Positions 55,001 to 62,914 of a DNA stretch of 64,000 bases are shown piece by piece (within the stretch, counting starts at the first letter, position 1; the number at the start of each line of letters is the position of its first letter). The notes beneath the pieces are model-generated. The model did no database searches and had not been told where the DNA came from. It was given only the letters and a program-made list of their open reading frames with translations. A program made the position numbers and the translations under genes. This DNA comes from JABJAG01 sp038137215 (GTDB lineage: Bacteria; Pseudomonadota; Alphaproteobacteria; UBA6615): contig JAYQBG010000005.1 of the NCBI GenBank assembly GCA_038137215.1, positions 62,001-126,000 of the forward strand. The letters are read 5' to 3'.

Positions 55001-55869
55001 GCATTGGTCTCTTTGAAGGGCCCGCGCGCGGTGGCGGCACCCGGCGCGGAGAGGGCGAAACCGGTGGCGTTGAGAATCACGTCGGGCGATGCGGCTGCAC
55101 AACTTTCTGCCACGATTGCCGCGGCGACCGGGTCCTTGAGGCTGGCGGCATGAACGGGAAGGGGGTTGAGCCCGCGCTGGCGCAGGGCGGCGATCAGGGC
55201 ATCGACCGGCGCCAGATTGGCCGCCTGCATCAGCGCCCGGTAGAAGACCAGCATGGCGACGGGCGTACCCTCGGTCCAGTGGGCGCGCAGGTTATCCAGA
55301 GAGATTTTGCCCACTCCCGGCCAGTAGAGCCCGGCGCGCAGCAGCGGAGCGGGCTCGTGCCAGTCGCCGTCATGGCCGATCAGAGATTGTGCGTAGTTCA
55401 GGAAGCCGGACGCGTTCGCCACACCGCCATGGACGAGATGCTGCCAGAGACGATGGGCCGCCTCGCCATCCAGTGTGGTTCGTGCGGCCAGTTCGGCATC
55501 GGGCTGATCGTCACCGGGCAGGAAGGCGACAGGGATACTTGCTGCCCTGCAGGCCGCCGCGATTTCATCGACCCCGTAGGTCCAGTAGCCGCGCCCGCCC
55601 AGCAGCCGGCAGATCACCAGTTTGGCGGACCCGATCATCTGGTCCACATAGAGATCGACCGACATGTTGTGGCCCAGGCGCAGATAATTTGCGAGCCGCA
55701 GGGAGGGCGCGTCGGGGTCGGCGGTGAGCCGCGCCCGGTTGGCGACGGCCAGCGCGGTGATCTCCGTATCGGCGGCGGTCAGGACCAGGATATCACCTGG
55801 GCTCTGTTCCAGATCGACGGCTTCCGATCCGTCATCCACCGCCCCCGGCGCTGCGGCGAGCAGATGCAT
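52075..55869 (-). CDS. cobN: Cobaltochelatase large subunit CobN
   Basis: A 1264-residue CobN/BchH-superfamily subunit, which with CobS and CobT inserts cobalt into hydrogenobyrinate a,c-diamide in the late-cobalt pathway. Family stretches: ANYPNRDGRIGNGVGLDTPAG, HFGKHGNLEWLPGKAVALS, PFIVNDPGEGTQAKRRA, LSAWGTSNMRTGGDDIAQAL and RHGYKGAFEMTATVDYLFAFSATTG. Length is typical. CobS/CobT ATPase subunits are not in the window. Overlaps the cobW stop by one base. Confidence 0.96.
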   Translation of the reverse strand: MHLLAAAPGAVDDGSEAVDLEQSPGDILVLTAADTEITALAVANRARLTADPDAPSLRLANYLRLGHNMSVDLYVDQMIGSAKLVICRLLGGRGYWTYGVDEIAAACRAASIPVAFLPGDDQPDAELAARTTLDGEAAHRLWQHLVHGGVANASGFLNYAQSLIGHDGDWHEPAPLLRAGLYWPGVGKISLDNLRAHWTEGTPVAMLVFYRALMQAANLAPVDALIAALRQRGLNPLPVHAASLKDPVAAAIVAESCAAASPDVILNATGFALSAPGAATARGPFKETNAPMLQVVFAGSDAESWRGNANGLSARDIAMNVALPEVDGRILSRAVSFKGAARRDAASETDIVTYEPVPDRIEFTADLAASWTRLRGTPVAERRVGIVLANYPNRDGRIGNGVGLDTPAGVVCALNAMTEAGYQIRKAPESGDALIRRLQDGPTNAGIAVRQVSETLPLTDYEMFFAALPRPVRAAVAARWGEPEGDPMFRPGNTDCGAFAIPAFRCGHVAIGLQPARGYNIDPSASYHDPDLVPPHNYFAFYAWLRESFGAQAVVHFGKHGNLEWLPGKAVALSRDCYPEAALGAIPHVYPFIVNDPGEGTQAKRRASAVIIDHLTPPLARAETYGPLRDLEGLVDEYYEAANVDPRRLAVLGKQIVELVRETGLDRDLGFTVDADLTDADALNRLDGYLCELKELQIRDGLHVFGQAPAGDLRTGLLAALARMPRGDGDGPNASLLRALAADLVLDFDPLDCDFAAPWTGPKPDVLNSGDSWRSTGDTVERLEACAAALIEGTAAADPAWPQTTAVLAEITAALAPAVDACGPAELEGLMRALDGRFVAPGPSGAPTRGRPDVLPTGRNFYSVDTRTVPTPAAWQLGWKSAQLLTETHAQEHGDWPRTVALSAWGTSNMRTGGDDIAQALALIGARPTWDSASRRVTGFEILPVSVLDRPRVDVTLRVSGFFRDAFPGLIDLFDSAVTAIAALEDESEANNPLAARVAADTASGIEDGVAPDAARRNASFRIFGSQPGAYGAGLQALIDEKGWNTADDLAKAYIAWGGWAYGAGTGTGAKNAYGVPAHKTFESRLSRVEAVLHNQDNREHDLLDSDDYYQFEGGLAAAVESKSGNRPVIYHNDHSRPFAPRTRTLEDEISRVVRARVTNPKWISGVLRHGYKGAFEMTATVDYLFAFSATTGSVRDDQFDAVHKAFLEDDTVRAFLKEHNPAALGEMAERFLEAIERGLWQARSNSAYARLQELAGIAMEKTS

Positions 55870-56888
55870 CAGCCGATCATGGCCTCAATGGCCGCGCGAT
55901 CCATGCCGGACTTGCCGATCACCACCAGTTCGGTGTGGGGGGTTTCGGTGTCGGTCCAGTCGCGGTCGAAATAGCTTTGGAAGCGGTTACCCACGCCCTG
56001 CAACACCAGCCGCCGTGCTTTGCCCGGCACGTGGACGAAGCCCTTGATGCGATAGATGTCGTGGGCGCCAACCGCCTTGCTCAGGCGGGTCTCAAGCGCG
56101 TCGGGGTCATCCACGGCGCCGAGCGACACAACGAAGCTGTCGAAGTCATCATGGTCGTGTTCCGCGGCGCCGTCATGGACACTCGGGCGGGTGTCGAGAT
56201 CGTCTTCGGCGCCCGCATCCAGTCCCAGCAGGATCGCCGGATCGACCCGGCCATGAGACGCGCGCACGGCTTTCACTCCGGTGCGGCGATGCGGAGCCAG
56301 CGCGGTGTCGATCTCGGCCCCGTCGCCGGAGACCAGATCGGACTTGTTGACGATGATCAGATCGGCACAGCTCACCTGATCGACGAAAAGCTCTTCCAGC
56401 GGGTTGTCGTGATCGAGAGACTCGTCGGCCGCCCGCGCGGCCTCGACCGCGTCGTGGTCATCGGCAAAGCGTCCTTCGCTGACCGCCGCCGCGTCGATCA
56501 CCGTCACCACACCATCGACGGTGGTGCGGGCCCGTACTTCGGGCCAGGCGAAGGCCTTCACGAGCGGCTTGGGCAGGGCCAGGCCGGAGGTCTCGATGAC
56601 GATATGGTCCGGCGGGGTCTCCCGGTCGAGCAGCGCGGTAATCGTCGGCAGGAAATCGTCCGCGACCGTGCAGCAGATGCAGCCATTGGCGAGCTCCACC
56701 ACGTCGCCCTCTTCGCAGCCGGGAATGGCGCAGCCGTCAACGATGGCGCGGTCCACACCCAGATCGCCAAACTCGTTGATGATCAGCGCGATACGGCGGC
56801 CGTTGGCATTTTCCAGCAGATGGCGGATCAGGCTGGTTTTGCCGGCACCGAGGAAGCCGGTGATCACGGTGGCGGGAATTCGGTTCAT
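55869..56888 (-). CDS. cobW: Cobalamin biosynthesis GTPase CobW
   Basis: A 339-residue COG0523 metal chaperone GTPase. P-loop ITGFLGAGKTSLIRHLL near residues 9-25, the metal site CICC in ANGCICCTVADDF, Walker B-like VIETSGLALP, NKSD in LIIVNKSDL, and an acidic/His linker (AAEHDHDDFDS). Thought to deliver cobalt to the chelatase. Its ATG overlaps the cobU stop by 4 bases, and its stop overlaps the cobN ATG by one. Confidence 0.95.
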   Translation of the reverse strand: MNRIPATVITGFLGAGKTSLIRHLLENANGRRIALIINEFGDLGVDRAIVDGCAIPGCEEGDVVELANGCICCTVADDFLPTITALLDRETPPDHIVIETSGLALPKPLVKAFAWPEVRARTTVDGVVTVIDAAAVSEGRFADDHDAVEAARAADESLDHDNPLEELFVDQVSCADLIIVNKSDLVSGDGAEIDTALAPHRRTGVKAVRASHGRVDPAILLGLDAGAEDDLDTRPSVHDGAAEHDHDDFDSFVVSLGAVDDPDALETRLSKAVGAHDIYRIKGFVHVPGKARRLVLQGVGNRFQSYFDRDWTDTETPHTELVVIGKSGMDRAAIEAMIG

Positions 56889-57475
56889 GACGTTTCGTTC
56901 TTCAGGGTGAGCGGCAGGCCGGCGGCGATGAATTCGACCCGGTCGGCCTGGGCGGCGATGTGCTGGTTGAGGCGTCCGGCGGCGTCGCGAAACTCACGGC
57001 CGAGTTGGCTGGTCGGGACGATGCCCAGCCCGACCTCGTTGGAGACACAGACGACAGGACCGTTTGCGCGGTCGAGCGCGTCGCGCAGGGCCACGGTCTC
57101 GGCGGTGATGTCCATCTCGGCATGCATGACGTTGGAGAGCCACAGGGTCAGGCAATCCACGAGAACCGGTTCGCTCCTGGCGGTGGCTACGACGATTGCA
57201 TCGCCCAGGGCCAGCAGAGTCTCCGCGGTGCGCCACTGGTTGCCGCGCCGGGCCCGGTGTTCGGCGATCCGTTCGGCCATCTCTCCGTCGCCGGCTTCGG
57301 CGGTGGCGATATAGGTGGCGCGGCGGATGGCAATGTCGGCATCCAGATGCGCGGCGATCAGCGATTCGGCATAGGCGCTCTTGCCCGACCGTGCGCCGCC
57401 CAGAACCAGGGTGAGATCGGGCAGGCGTGCGTCAGCGCGCGCGTTGTCGTTCGAACTGGAACTCGTTTCGGTCAT
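56885..57475 (-). CDS. cobU: Bifunctional adenosylcobinamide kinase / guanylyltransferase
   Basis: A 196-residue CobU/CobP enzyme: phosphorylates adenosylcobinamide and forms adenosylcobinamide-GDP. Motifs: LVLGGARSGKSAYAESL P-loop, RRATYIATAEAGDGEMAERIAEHRARRG, LVDCLTLWLSNVMH, SNEVGLGIVP. First gene after the B12 riboswitch, heading cobU-cobW-cobN-cobO-cobQ. Confidence 0.95.
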   Translation of the reverse strand: MTETSSSSNDNARADARLPDLTLVLGGARSGKSAYAESLIAAHLDADIAIRRATYIATAEAGDGEMAERIAEHRARRGNQWRTAETLLALGDAIVVATARSEPVLVDCLTLWLSNVMHAEMDITAETVALRDALDRANGPVVCVSNEVGLGIVPTSQLGREFRDAAGRLNQHIAAQADRVEFIAAGLPLTLKNETS

Positions 57476-57519
57476 GGCGCCGGTCCTCCTCCCGAGGGTC
57501 GTATGCGCTGATATTGTGT

Positions 57520-57705
57520 GCTGAAGAGGTTTCCTGGCTCCGGATCACCGGCCCCGCACACCCTTCCCGGCCAACCGGCCAGTGGGATGTTGTACGCGGC
57601 CTCCCCGTTACAGTTGCGGGGGCAGCACCGGCCTTGGAGAGACTTGGCTCTGGACCTGGCCTCTCCGCACCGGACTTCCCTGTTTCAGCGTTGGACGGAG
57701 GCTAG
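57520..57705 (-). ncRNA. Cobalamin (AdoCbl) riboswitch upstream of cobU
   Basis: The minus strand has the diagnostic B12 box GCTGCCCCCGCAACTGTAA at 57626-57608, with the flanking GCCGGTG and GGAAGG-like segments, and the AAACAGGGAA entry helix near 57676-57685. The 3' half has ATCCCACTGG and CCAGGAAACC ahead of cobU. It lies between the cobC stop and cobU, and its 5' end reaches the cobC stop codon. It should reduce cobU-cobW-cobN-cobO-cobQ expression when cobalamin is plentiful. Confidence 0.93.
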
Positions 57706-58362
57706 CATGGCGGTGGGATCGGGAGCCAGCACCGAGTCCATGCTGGGGATCTGATTGATGTGGAAGATCGCCCAGGCGCCTTCCGGGTGGCTCTCGGTGG
57801 GGCCGAAGCGGTCGATCCGGGTGACCGAGCAATTGTCGATCTGGCAGGTCAGCGCGGCTTCCGGGTCAAGGCCGAGCGCATGGCCGATGGCCGCGCGGAT
57901 CGTGCCGCCATGGGTGACCGCCACGATGTCGCGGCCTTCATGGGCGGTGGTCAGCCGGTCGATGACTGCGGTGGTGCGGGTCATCAGATCGACGAAGCTC
58001 TCGCCCCCCGGGGCCCGGCTGTGGGCCGGGGTCAGCCAGAAGGTGTGCTTGGCCTCCAGCTCGGCATAGACCTCTTCCCGCTTGCGGCCCTGCCACTCCC
58101 CGAAACTTTGTTCGGCGAGGTCTTCTTCGATGTGCGGTTCGGGCAGTTCAAGGCCGGCTTCGCGGATCGCGTTGGCGGTCTGGTGGGTGCGTTGCAGGTG
58201 GGAGGTCACCAGCAGGGCATCCTTCGGCAGGAACTTCGCCAGCCCCGCATAGGTCGGCGGGTCATTCACATCGGCAACCGGGTCGGAATTTCCGTAGATG
58301 CGACCGCCCGTGGAACGGACGGGGGCGTGGCGGACCCACCACCAGCGTGTACGTGAGGTCAT
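57685..58362 (-). CDS. Histidine phosphatase family protein (probable alpha-ribazole phosphatase)
   Basis: A 225-residue phosphoglycerate-mutase-superfamily enzyme. The catalytic phospho-His is in WWVRHAPVRSTGGRIYGNSD (the RHA variant common in CobC), a second His in VAVTHGGTIRAAIGHAL, and the EEDLAEQSFGEWQGRKREE proton-donor segment. In this setting removal of the 5' phosphate from alpha-ribazole-P or cobalamin-P is likely. It starts 5 bases after cobS and ends inside the riboswitch 5' end. Confidence 0.88.
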   Translation of the reverse strand: MTSRTRWWWVRHAPVRSTGGRIYGNSDPVADVNDPPTYAGLAKFLPKDALLVTSHLQRTHQTANAIREAGLELPEPHIEEDLAEQSFGEWQGRKREEVYAELEAKHTFWLTPAHSRAPGGESFVDLMTRTTAVIDRLTTAHEGRDIVAVTHGGTIRAAIGHALGLDPEAALTCQIDNCSVTRIDRFGPTESHPEGAWAIFHINQIPSMDSVLAPDPTAMLASVQR

Positions 58363-58367
58363 GTGCG

Positions 58368-59213
58368 TTATCCCAGAATGATGGCGCTGGCGGCGACCAG
58401 CACGGCCGCGTCAGCGGCCTGTTGCGCGGCGCCCAGCGTGTCGCCGGTATAGCCGCCGATCTGCTTGAGGGCGATCCAGCCGACCAGAAAGGCTGCCAGC
58501 CCGCCGGCGGCGAGAATGAGGATGACACCGAACCCGGCGAGAGTGAGCAGGACCAGCAATGACAGCGCCGCGGCGAGCAGCATGCCCAGCCAGCTCGTGC
58601 CTTCCCCGGGAGTTCCGGCACCGGCGCCCAGCCCATCTTCGCGGGCCTTGTCGAGCCAGCGCATGGTGGGCGCAAACAGCGCCCGGCTCCAGGTGGCCCC
58701 GGCGATCATGGCCCCGGCGGCCGCCCCGATACTCCAGTCGGCCAGTGCGGCGAGGGCGGCGATCCTGGTGATGAGAACAATGGCGACCGCGACGACGCCG
58801 TAGGTGCCGATCCGGCTGTCGCGCATGATCCGCAGCTTGGCGGCTTTGTCCCGGCCACCGCCGAACCCGTCAGCGATATCGGCCAGCCCGTCTTCGTGCA
58901 ATGCGCCGGTCAGCCAGATCATGGCGGCCACGCCGAGGGTGGCGGCGACGGGCGCAGGCACGCCGGTCCATGCGAGCAGACCCAGAACGATGGCGCCCAC
59001 ACCGCCGATGCCGAAGCCGACCAGCGGGAAGAGCCAGATGGACGCAGCCAGAGTCGGGCGCGCGTCGCCCGCTTCGGGAAATTCGGCGTCGGTGTCGGAC
59101 GGTTCGCTCTCCGGCGCATCGGATTTCTCTATCGGCAACCGCGTGAGAAACGCCGTGGCCAAACGCAGCTGGGCGCGGGCGGAGAATTTCGGATCGTCCG
59201 TGTTTGCATCCAT
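58368..59213 (-). CDS. cobS: Adenosylcobinamide-GDP ribazoletransferase (cobalamin synthase)
   Basis: A 281-residue polytopic membrane enzyme that joins adenosylcobinamide-GDP and alpha-ribazole. Motifs: FLTRLPI, TGALHEDGLADIADGFGGG and KLRIMRDSRIGTYGVVA, then several hydrophobic helices. ATG 59213 is preferred over TTG 59231. Divergent from cobT with a 56-base gap. It belongs to a cobS-cobC unit upstream of the riboswitch. Confidence 0.94.
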   Translation of the reverse strand: MDANTDDPKFSARAQLRLATAFLTRLPIEKSDAPESEPSDTDAEFPEAGDARPTLAASIWLFPLVGFGIGGVGAIVLGLLAWTGVPAPVAATLGVAAMIWLTGALHEDGLADIADGFGGGRDKAAKLRIMRDSRIGTYGVVAVAIVLITRIAALAALADWSIGAAAGAMIAGATWSRALFAPTMRWLDKAREDGLGAGAGTPGEGTSWLGMLLAAALSLLVLLTLAGFGVILILAAGGLAAFLVGWIALKQIGGYTGDTLGAAQQAADAAVLVAASAIILG

Positions 59214-59269
59214 GGCCGACTTATAGGACAACCCCCGTCTTTCGGAAATGAAATCTACGGATACGTGAG

Positions 59270-60328
59270 ATGAGCGAGACAGGTGGAAACGGTGCGAATG
59301 GCGCAGGTGGTGGGCAGGGTCCGGATTTTGCCGAGATCCGCAAGATCATCGCCGAGTTTCCCGCCCCCGATGTAGAGGCGGTGCTGGCGACCCGGGAACG
59401 GGAAGCAGTTCTGACCAAGCCACAAGGATCGCTCGGGCGGCTGGAGGAGATCACCGAATGGGTTGCTGCGTGGCAGGGTCGTCACCCGCCCAACGTCACC
59501 CATGCACGGATTGCCGTCTTTGCGGGCAATCACGGCGTGGCCGCAAAAGGCGTCTCGGCCTATCCGCCGGAGGTCACCAAACAGATGGTGCAGAACTTCG
59601 TGGCCGGCGGGGCGGCGGTGAACCAGCTGACCGAGATGGCCGATGCCGATCTGCGGGTTTACGAAATGGCGCTCGACGCGCCGACAGCTGATTTCACCGA
59701 AGGCCCGGCGCTCGGTGAGGATGATTGCGCCAAGGCCATCGCCTACGGGATGATGTCGGTGGAAGCCGGCGTCGAGCTGATGGCGCTGGGTGAGATGGGG
59801 ATTGCGAACACCACGGCAGCCGCCGCGATCTGCCACGCGCTCTATGGCGGCCGGGCCGAGGACTGGGTCGGGCCGGGTACCGGCGTCTTGGGTGATGCCT
59901 ATGCCGCCAAGGTTGCGGCGGTCGAAGCGGCTGTGGCGACCAACGCTGGACTGCTCGACGATCCCCTGCAGGTGCTCCGCGCAGTGGGTGGTCATGAGAT
60001 TGCGGCCATCGCGGGGGCGATCATCGCGGCCCGGCTTGCCGGGGTTCCGGTGCTGCTGGATGGCTATACGTGCACGGCGGCTGCGGCTGTGCTGCACGCC
60101 ATCGACGAACACGCAATCGATCATTGCATGGTCGGGCATCTGTCGGCTGAACCGGCCCACCGGATGCTTTGCGATAAACTCAATCAGGTGCCCCTGCTGG
60201 CGCTCGCCATGCGGCTGGGCGAAGGCTCGGGCGCGGCGCTGGCGATCCAGATCGTCCGTGCCGCACTGGCCTGCCACAAGGGCATGGCGAGTTTTGAAAG
60301 CGCCGGGGTCAGTGGCCGGACGCACTGA
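59270..60328 (+). CDS. cobT: Nicotinate-nucleotide:dimethylbenzimidazole phosphoribosyltransferase
   Basis: A 352-residue CobT that makes alpha-ribazole-5'-phosphate. Family marks: LTKPQGSLGRLEEI near the start, VFAGNHGVAAKGVSAYPPEVTKQMVQNF, LGEMGIANTTAAAAIC, LDGYTCTAAA and the MRLGEGSGAALAIQIVRAAL segment. A short Gly/Asn-rich N-terminus precedes the domain. Divergent from cobS; the gene after it on the other strand is the broken GNAT. Confidence 0.95.
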   Translation: MSETGGNGANGAGGGQGPDFAEIRKIIAEFPAPDVEAVLATREREAVLTKPQGSLGRLEEITEWVAAWQGRHPPNVTHARIAVFAGNHGVAAKGVSAYPPEVTKQMVQNFVAGGAAVNQLTEMADADLRVYEMALDAPTADFTEGPALGEDDCAKAIAYGMMSVEAGVELMALGEMGIANTTAAAAICHALYGGRAEDWVGPGTGVLGDAYAAKVAAVEAAVATNAGLLDDPLQVLRAVGGHEIAAIAGAIIAARLAGVPVLLDGYTCTAAAAVLHAIDEHAIDHCMVGHLSAEPAHRMLCDKLNQVPLLALAMRLGEGSGAALAIQIVRAALACHKGMASFESAGVSGRTH

Positions 60329-60380
60329 ACCCGAAGGATTGGCCGGACCCGAAATGTCCGGGCGGATTTAGAACCCCCCC

Positions 60381-60900
60381 CTAGCCACAGCTGACTGTGG
60401 GCAGGTTTGGGCCGTCTGCGCGGGCGCTCCGCCGTTCGTAGAGAAACACATCGTTCCAGACACCGTTGATATGACCGTAGCGCTCGCGGCGGCCCACTTC
60501 GCGGAAGCCATTGCGGGTGAGGAGCGCGCGGCTGGCGGTGTTGGGTACCATCACCTGACCCTGCAGGGTCCAGTAGCCGTTCGCTTCAGAGCTTGAGATC
60601 AACTGCCGGAGCAGGGCCGAGCCGACCCCCCTGGCGTTGCAAGCGTTCCGCGACATAGACGCTGACCTCAGCGACCCCGGCGGCACCTCAGGTGTCGGGT
60701 ACCGGCGACAGGGCTGCGAAGCCGAGAATGGTGCCATCGGCGGCGCGGGCGACCAGCCGGCCCAGATCGAGATGACCGGCATTCCATGCGCCCCATTTCG
60801 GAGGTGTGGTCATGAAGGCGGCAAGACCGGTCGCCAGCCCCGCACCATAGATTTTGCGGATCTGTTTCCAGTCATCCCGGCGCATGGTGTCGATGACCAT
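60381..60900 (-). pseudogene. GNAT acetyltransferase (phosphinothricin-type), broken
   Basis: Starts at ATG 60900 (MVIDTMRRDDWKQIRKIYG). It stops at TGA 60688-60690 after GFAALSPVPDT, but the same frame goes on GAAGVAEVSVYVAERLQRQG. At the G run near 60627-60632 one base too many moves the frame: with one G removed it reads QGVGSALLRQLISSSEANGYW and on to NDVFLYERRS. Relatives read SPVSDR..AGVAEVSVYV with no gap, so a CGA-to-TGA change is likely. Family members acetylate small amines such as phosphinothricin. It is the last gene in the ABC-EncFtn string. Confidence 0.8.
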
Positions 60901-60907
60901 GTTCACG

Positions 60908-61212
60908 TCAGGAGGTGGCCTCTTCCTCGTGGCCCGCAATGCTGCCTTCGGTGAAGAGATACTCCTTCAGCTCCTTGTTGAAGTCGTCGCTGTTCCGGCG
61001 CAGCCATTCGAGCGCCAGGGGCGCGTGCTCGATTTCCTCGCGCATGTTGTGCAGCAAAATCGCCTTGAGCTCTTCATCTTCGCAATCATCGGCGCGCTGG
61101 CGATACCAGTCCACCGCCTCGAGCTCTTCCATGAGCGAGACGATGCGTGATGCATCGACAGGGTTTCCGTGCTGAGCCGTTCGCGCGGGGCGTGCAGGGT
61201 GTCGCTGGCCAT
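60908..61212 (-). pseudogene. EncFtn-type ferritin-like gene, frameshifted
   Basis: Starts at ATG 61212 (MASDTLHAPRERLSTETLSMHHA) behind AAAGGA. A one-base deletion near 61143 breaks the frame; with one base restored it reads HHAIVSLMEELEAVDWYRQRADD and on to LFTEGSIAGHEEEATS, 101 residues in all. The match to the encapsulated ferritin of Rhodospirillum rubrum is strong: MEELEAVDWY, the E-x2-H ferroxidase pair in REEIEHAPL, and ALEWLRRN..YLFTEG. No C-terminal encapsulin-loading peptide and no encapsulin gene are seen. Lies 50 bases after the ABC permease, 7 bases before GNAT. Confidence 0.75.
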
Positions 61213-61262
61213 GGGTGGTTCCTTTCTCAAGCTTGATTTCGGATGCGGGAGGAATTGTCCCC

Positions 61263-62087
61263 TTATTCGCCGCCCGCGAGCAAGAGGCCGCGTTTGCGCG
61301 CCACGTGGAAGCTCCACAGGAAGGCGGTCGCGCCGATGCCCAGATAGGCGATATTGAGCCCCACGGCAGCGGCGAAGTAATCCCAGCGGAAGACCCCGTC
61401 GAACAGCACCGCTCGCATGCCCTCGAACACGTAAACCGGCGGCATGGCGAAGGCGACCCATTGCAGCCAGACCGGCAGCACATCGACCGGGTAATAGACC
61501 GCGCTGACCGGGATCAGCAGGAAGATGATGAACCAGGCAAGGCTCTCGCCGCCGAGGCCGACACGCAGTAGCAGGGCTGTCACGATCATCCCGACCGCCC
61601 AGCCCATGACCAGCAGCAGAAAGAAAAACGAGAGCAGCGGCAGACCGATCGTGAAGACGTTCCACGCGAACAGGGGAATGGCCAGCAGGGCGGCGGGCAG
61701 AATACCGATCAGGGTGCGCAGCAGGGAAATCGTCATCAGTGCAGCCACCATCTCGATGGGCCGGAGCGGACTGACGAACAGCTGGCCGAGATTGCGTGAG
61801 TACATCTCTTCGAGAAACGAGAGCGTATAGCCGAGTTGACCCCGGAACAGAATGTCCCAGAGCAGCACGCCGGTGAGTAGCACCCCGGCGGCTTCGGCCA
61901 CCCAGGTCGAGGTGTCGCGCAGATGCAGGGTGATGAAGCCCCACATGATCATCTGGATCGTCGGCCAGTACATCAGTTCGACAATCCGAGGCCAGGAGCC
62001 GCGGAGCAGATACCAGTAGCGGCGCACCATCGCGAGCACGCGGCGGGCCGAGAACAGATGAATGGGTGCTGGTGTCGTATCACTCAT
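61263..62087 (-). CDS. ABC-2 type transporter permease
   Basis: A 274-residue inner-membrane permease with about six helices. It has the family's RYWYLLRGSWPRIVELMYWPTIQMIMWGFI start and LEEMYSRNLGQLFVSPLRPIEMV cytoplasmic loop. Paired with the ATPase gene 18 bases upstream; export of a drug, lipid or polysaccharide is possible, substrate unknown. Followed by the frameshifted EncFtn-like gene. Confidence 0.9.
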   Translation of the reverse strand: MSDTTPAPIHLFSARRVLAMVRRYWYLLRGSWPRIVELMYWPTIQMIMWGFITLHLRDTSTWVAEAAGVLLTGVLLWDILFRGQLGYTLSFLEEMYSRNLGQLFVSPLRPIEMVAALMTISLLRTLIGILPAALLAIPLFAWNVFTIGLPLLSFFFLLLVMGWAVGMIVTALLLRVGLGGESLAWFIIFLLIPVSAVYYPVDVLPVWLQWVAFAMPPVYVFEGMRAVLFDGVFRWDYFAAAVGLNIAYLGIGATAFLWSFHVARKRGLLLAGGE

Positions 62088-62105
62088 GTCTGGCTCACCG
62101 CGGTC

Positions 62106-62873
62106 TCATTGGGCCGCCTGAGCGGGTGGCGCGTTCTCGCCACCCGGCGTGCGGGCGATGTCGAGAAAGACCTCTTCCAGGGATTCGCGCCCGTAGCGTG
62201 CGATCAGGTCGGCGGGCGCACCCCGGTCGACGATCTTTCCCGACCGCATCATCAACACGTCGTCGCACAGGCGCTCCACCTCGGCCATGTTGTGGCTGGC
62301 GAGCAGGATGCTGCCGCCGGTGTCCTTTCGGTACTGGTCGAGATAGCCGCGGATCCGGTCCGCTGTGTCCGGGTCCAGGCTGGCGGTGGGCTCGTCGAGC
62401 GCTAGAAACTCCGGATTGTTCAGGAGCGACTTTGCCAGGCCGACACGGGTTTTCTGTCCGGCGGAGAGCTTGCCCGACGGGCGTGAGAGCAGGGGCACCA
62501 GATCCAGGGTTTCGGCGATCTCTGCGATCCGGCGTTTGGGATCGGGAATCTCGTAGAGCTCGCCATAGATGGTCAGGTTCTGGGCGATGGTCAGACGATG
62601 GGGCAGTTCCATATAGGGCGAGGAGAAATTGATCCGGGGCAGGACCCGGAACCGGTGGGCCAGCATGTCTTCGCCCAACACCTCGATCCGCCCGCTGGTG
62701 GGCAGCAACAGACCCATGATCATGGCGATGGAGGTCGTCTTTCCCGCGCCGTTGCCGCCGAGTAGGCCCACGCAGCTGCCGCGCGGAATCTCGAACGAGA
62801 TGTCGGCGACCGCTTCGACCGCGCCGAAGCGCTTTGTCAGATGCTCGACTTTGACGGCGGGGGGCCGCAACAT
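62106..62873 (-). CDS. ABC transporter ATP-binding protein (CcmA/DrrA-type)
   Basis: A 255-residue ATPase. Walker A LLGGNGAGKTTSIAMIMGLL near residues 37-56, signature LSAGQKTRVGLAKSLL (LSAGQ variant of LSGGQ), Walker B FLALDEPTASLDPDTADRI and H-loop LASHNMAEVERLCDD. The EEVFLDIAR end is typical of exporter ATPases of the DrrA group. It heads the ATPase-permease-EncFtn-GNAT string and is divergent from the RegB gene. Confidence 0.92.
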   Translation of the reverse strand: MLRPPAVKVEHLTKRFGAVEAVADISFEIPRGSCVGLLGGNGAGKTTSIAMIMGLLLPTSGRIEVLGEDMLAHRFRVLPRINFSSPYMELPHRLTIAQNLTIYGELYEIPDPKRRIAEIAETLDLVPLLSRPSGKLSAGQKTRVGLAKSLLNNPEFLALDEPTASLDPDTADRIRGYLDQYRKDTGGSILLASHNMAEVERLCDDVLMMRSGKIVDRGAPADLIARYGRESLEEVFLDIARTPGGENAPPAQAAQ

Positions 62874-62914
62874 GGGCTTTCCAAGGACAGGATTGAGCGG
62901 GACCGCGTAGCATT

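Noticed and set aside
52210..55974. A 1254-codon open frame antisense to cobN
   Set aside because: A shadow of cobN caused by GC-rich third positions; cobN itself is clearly conserved.
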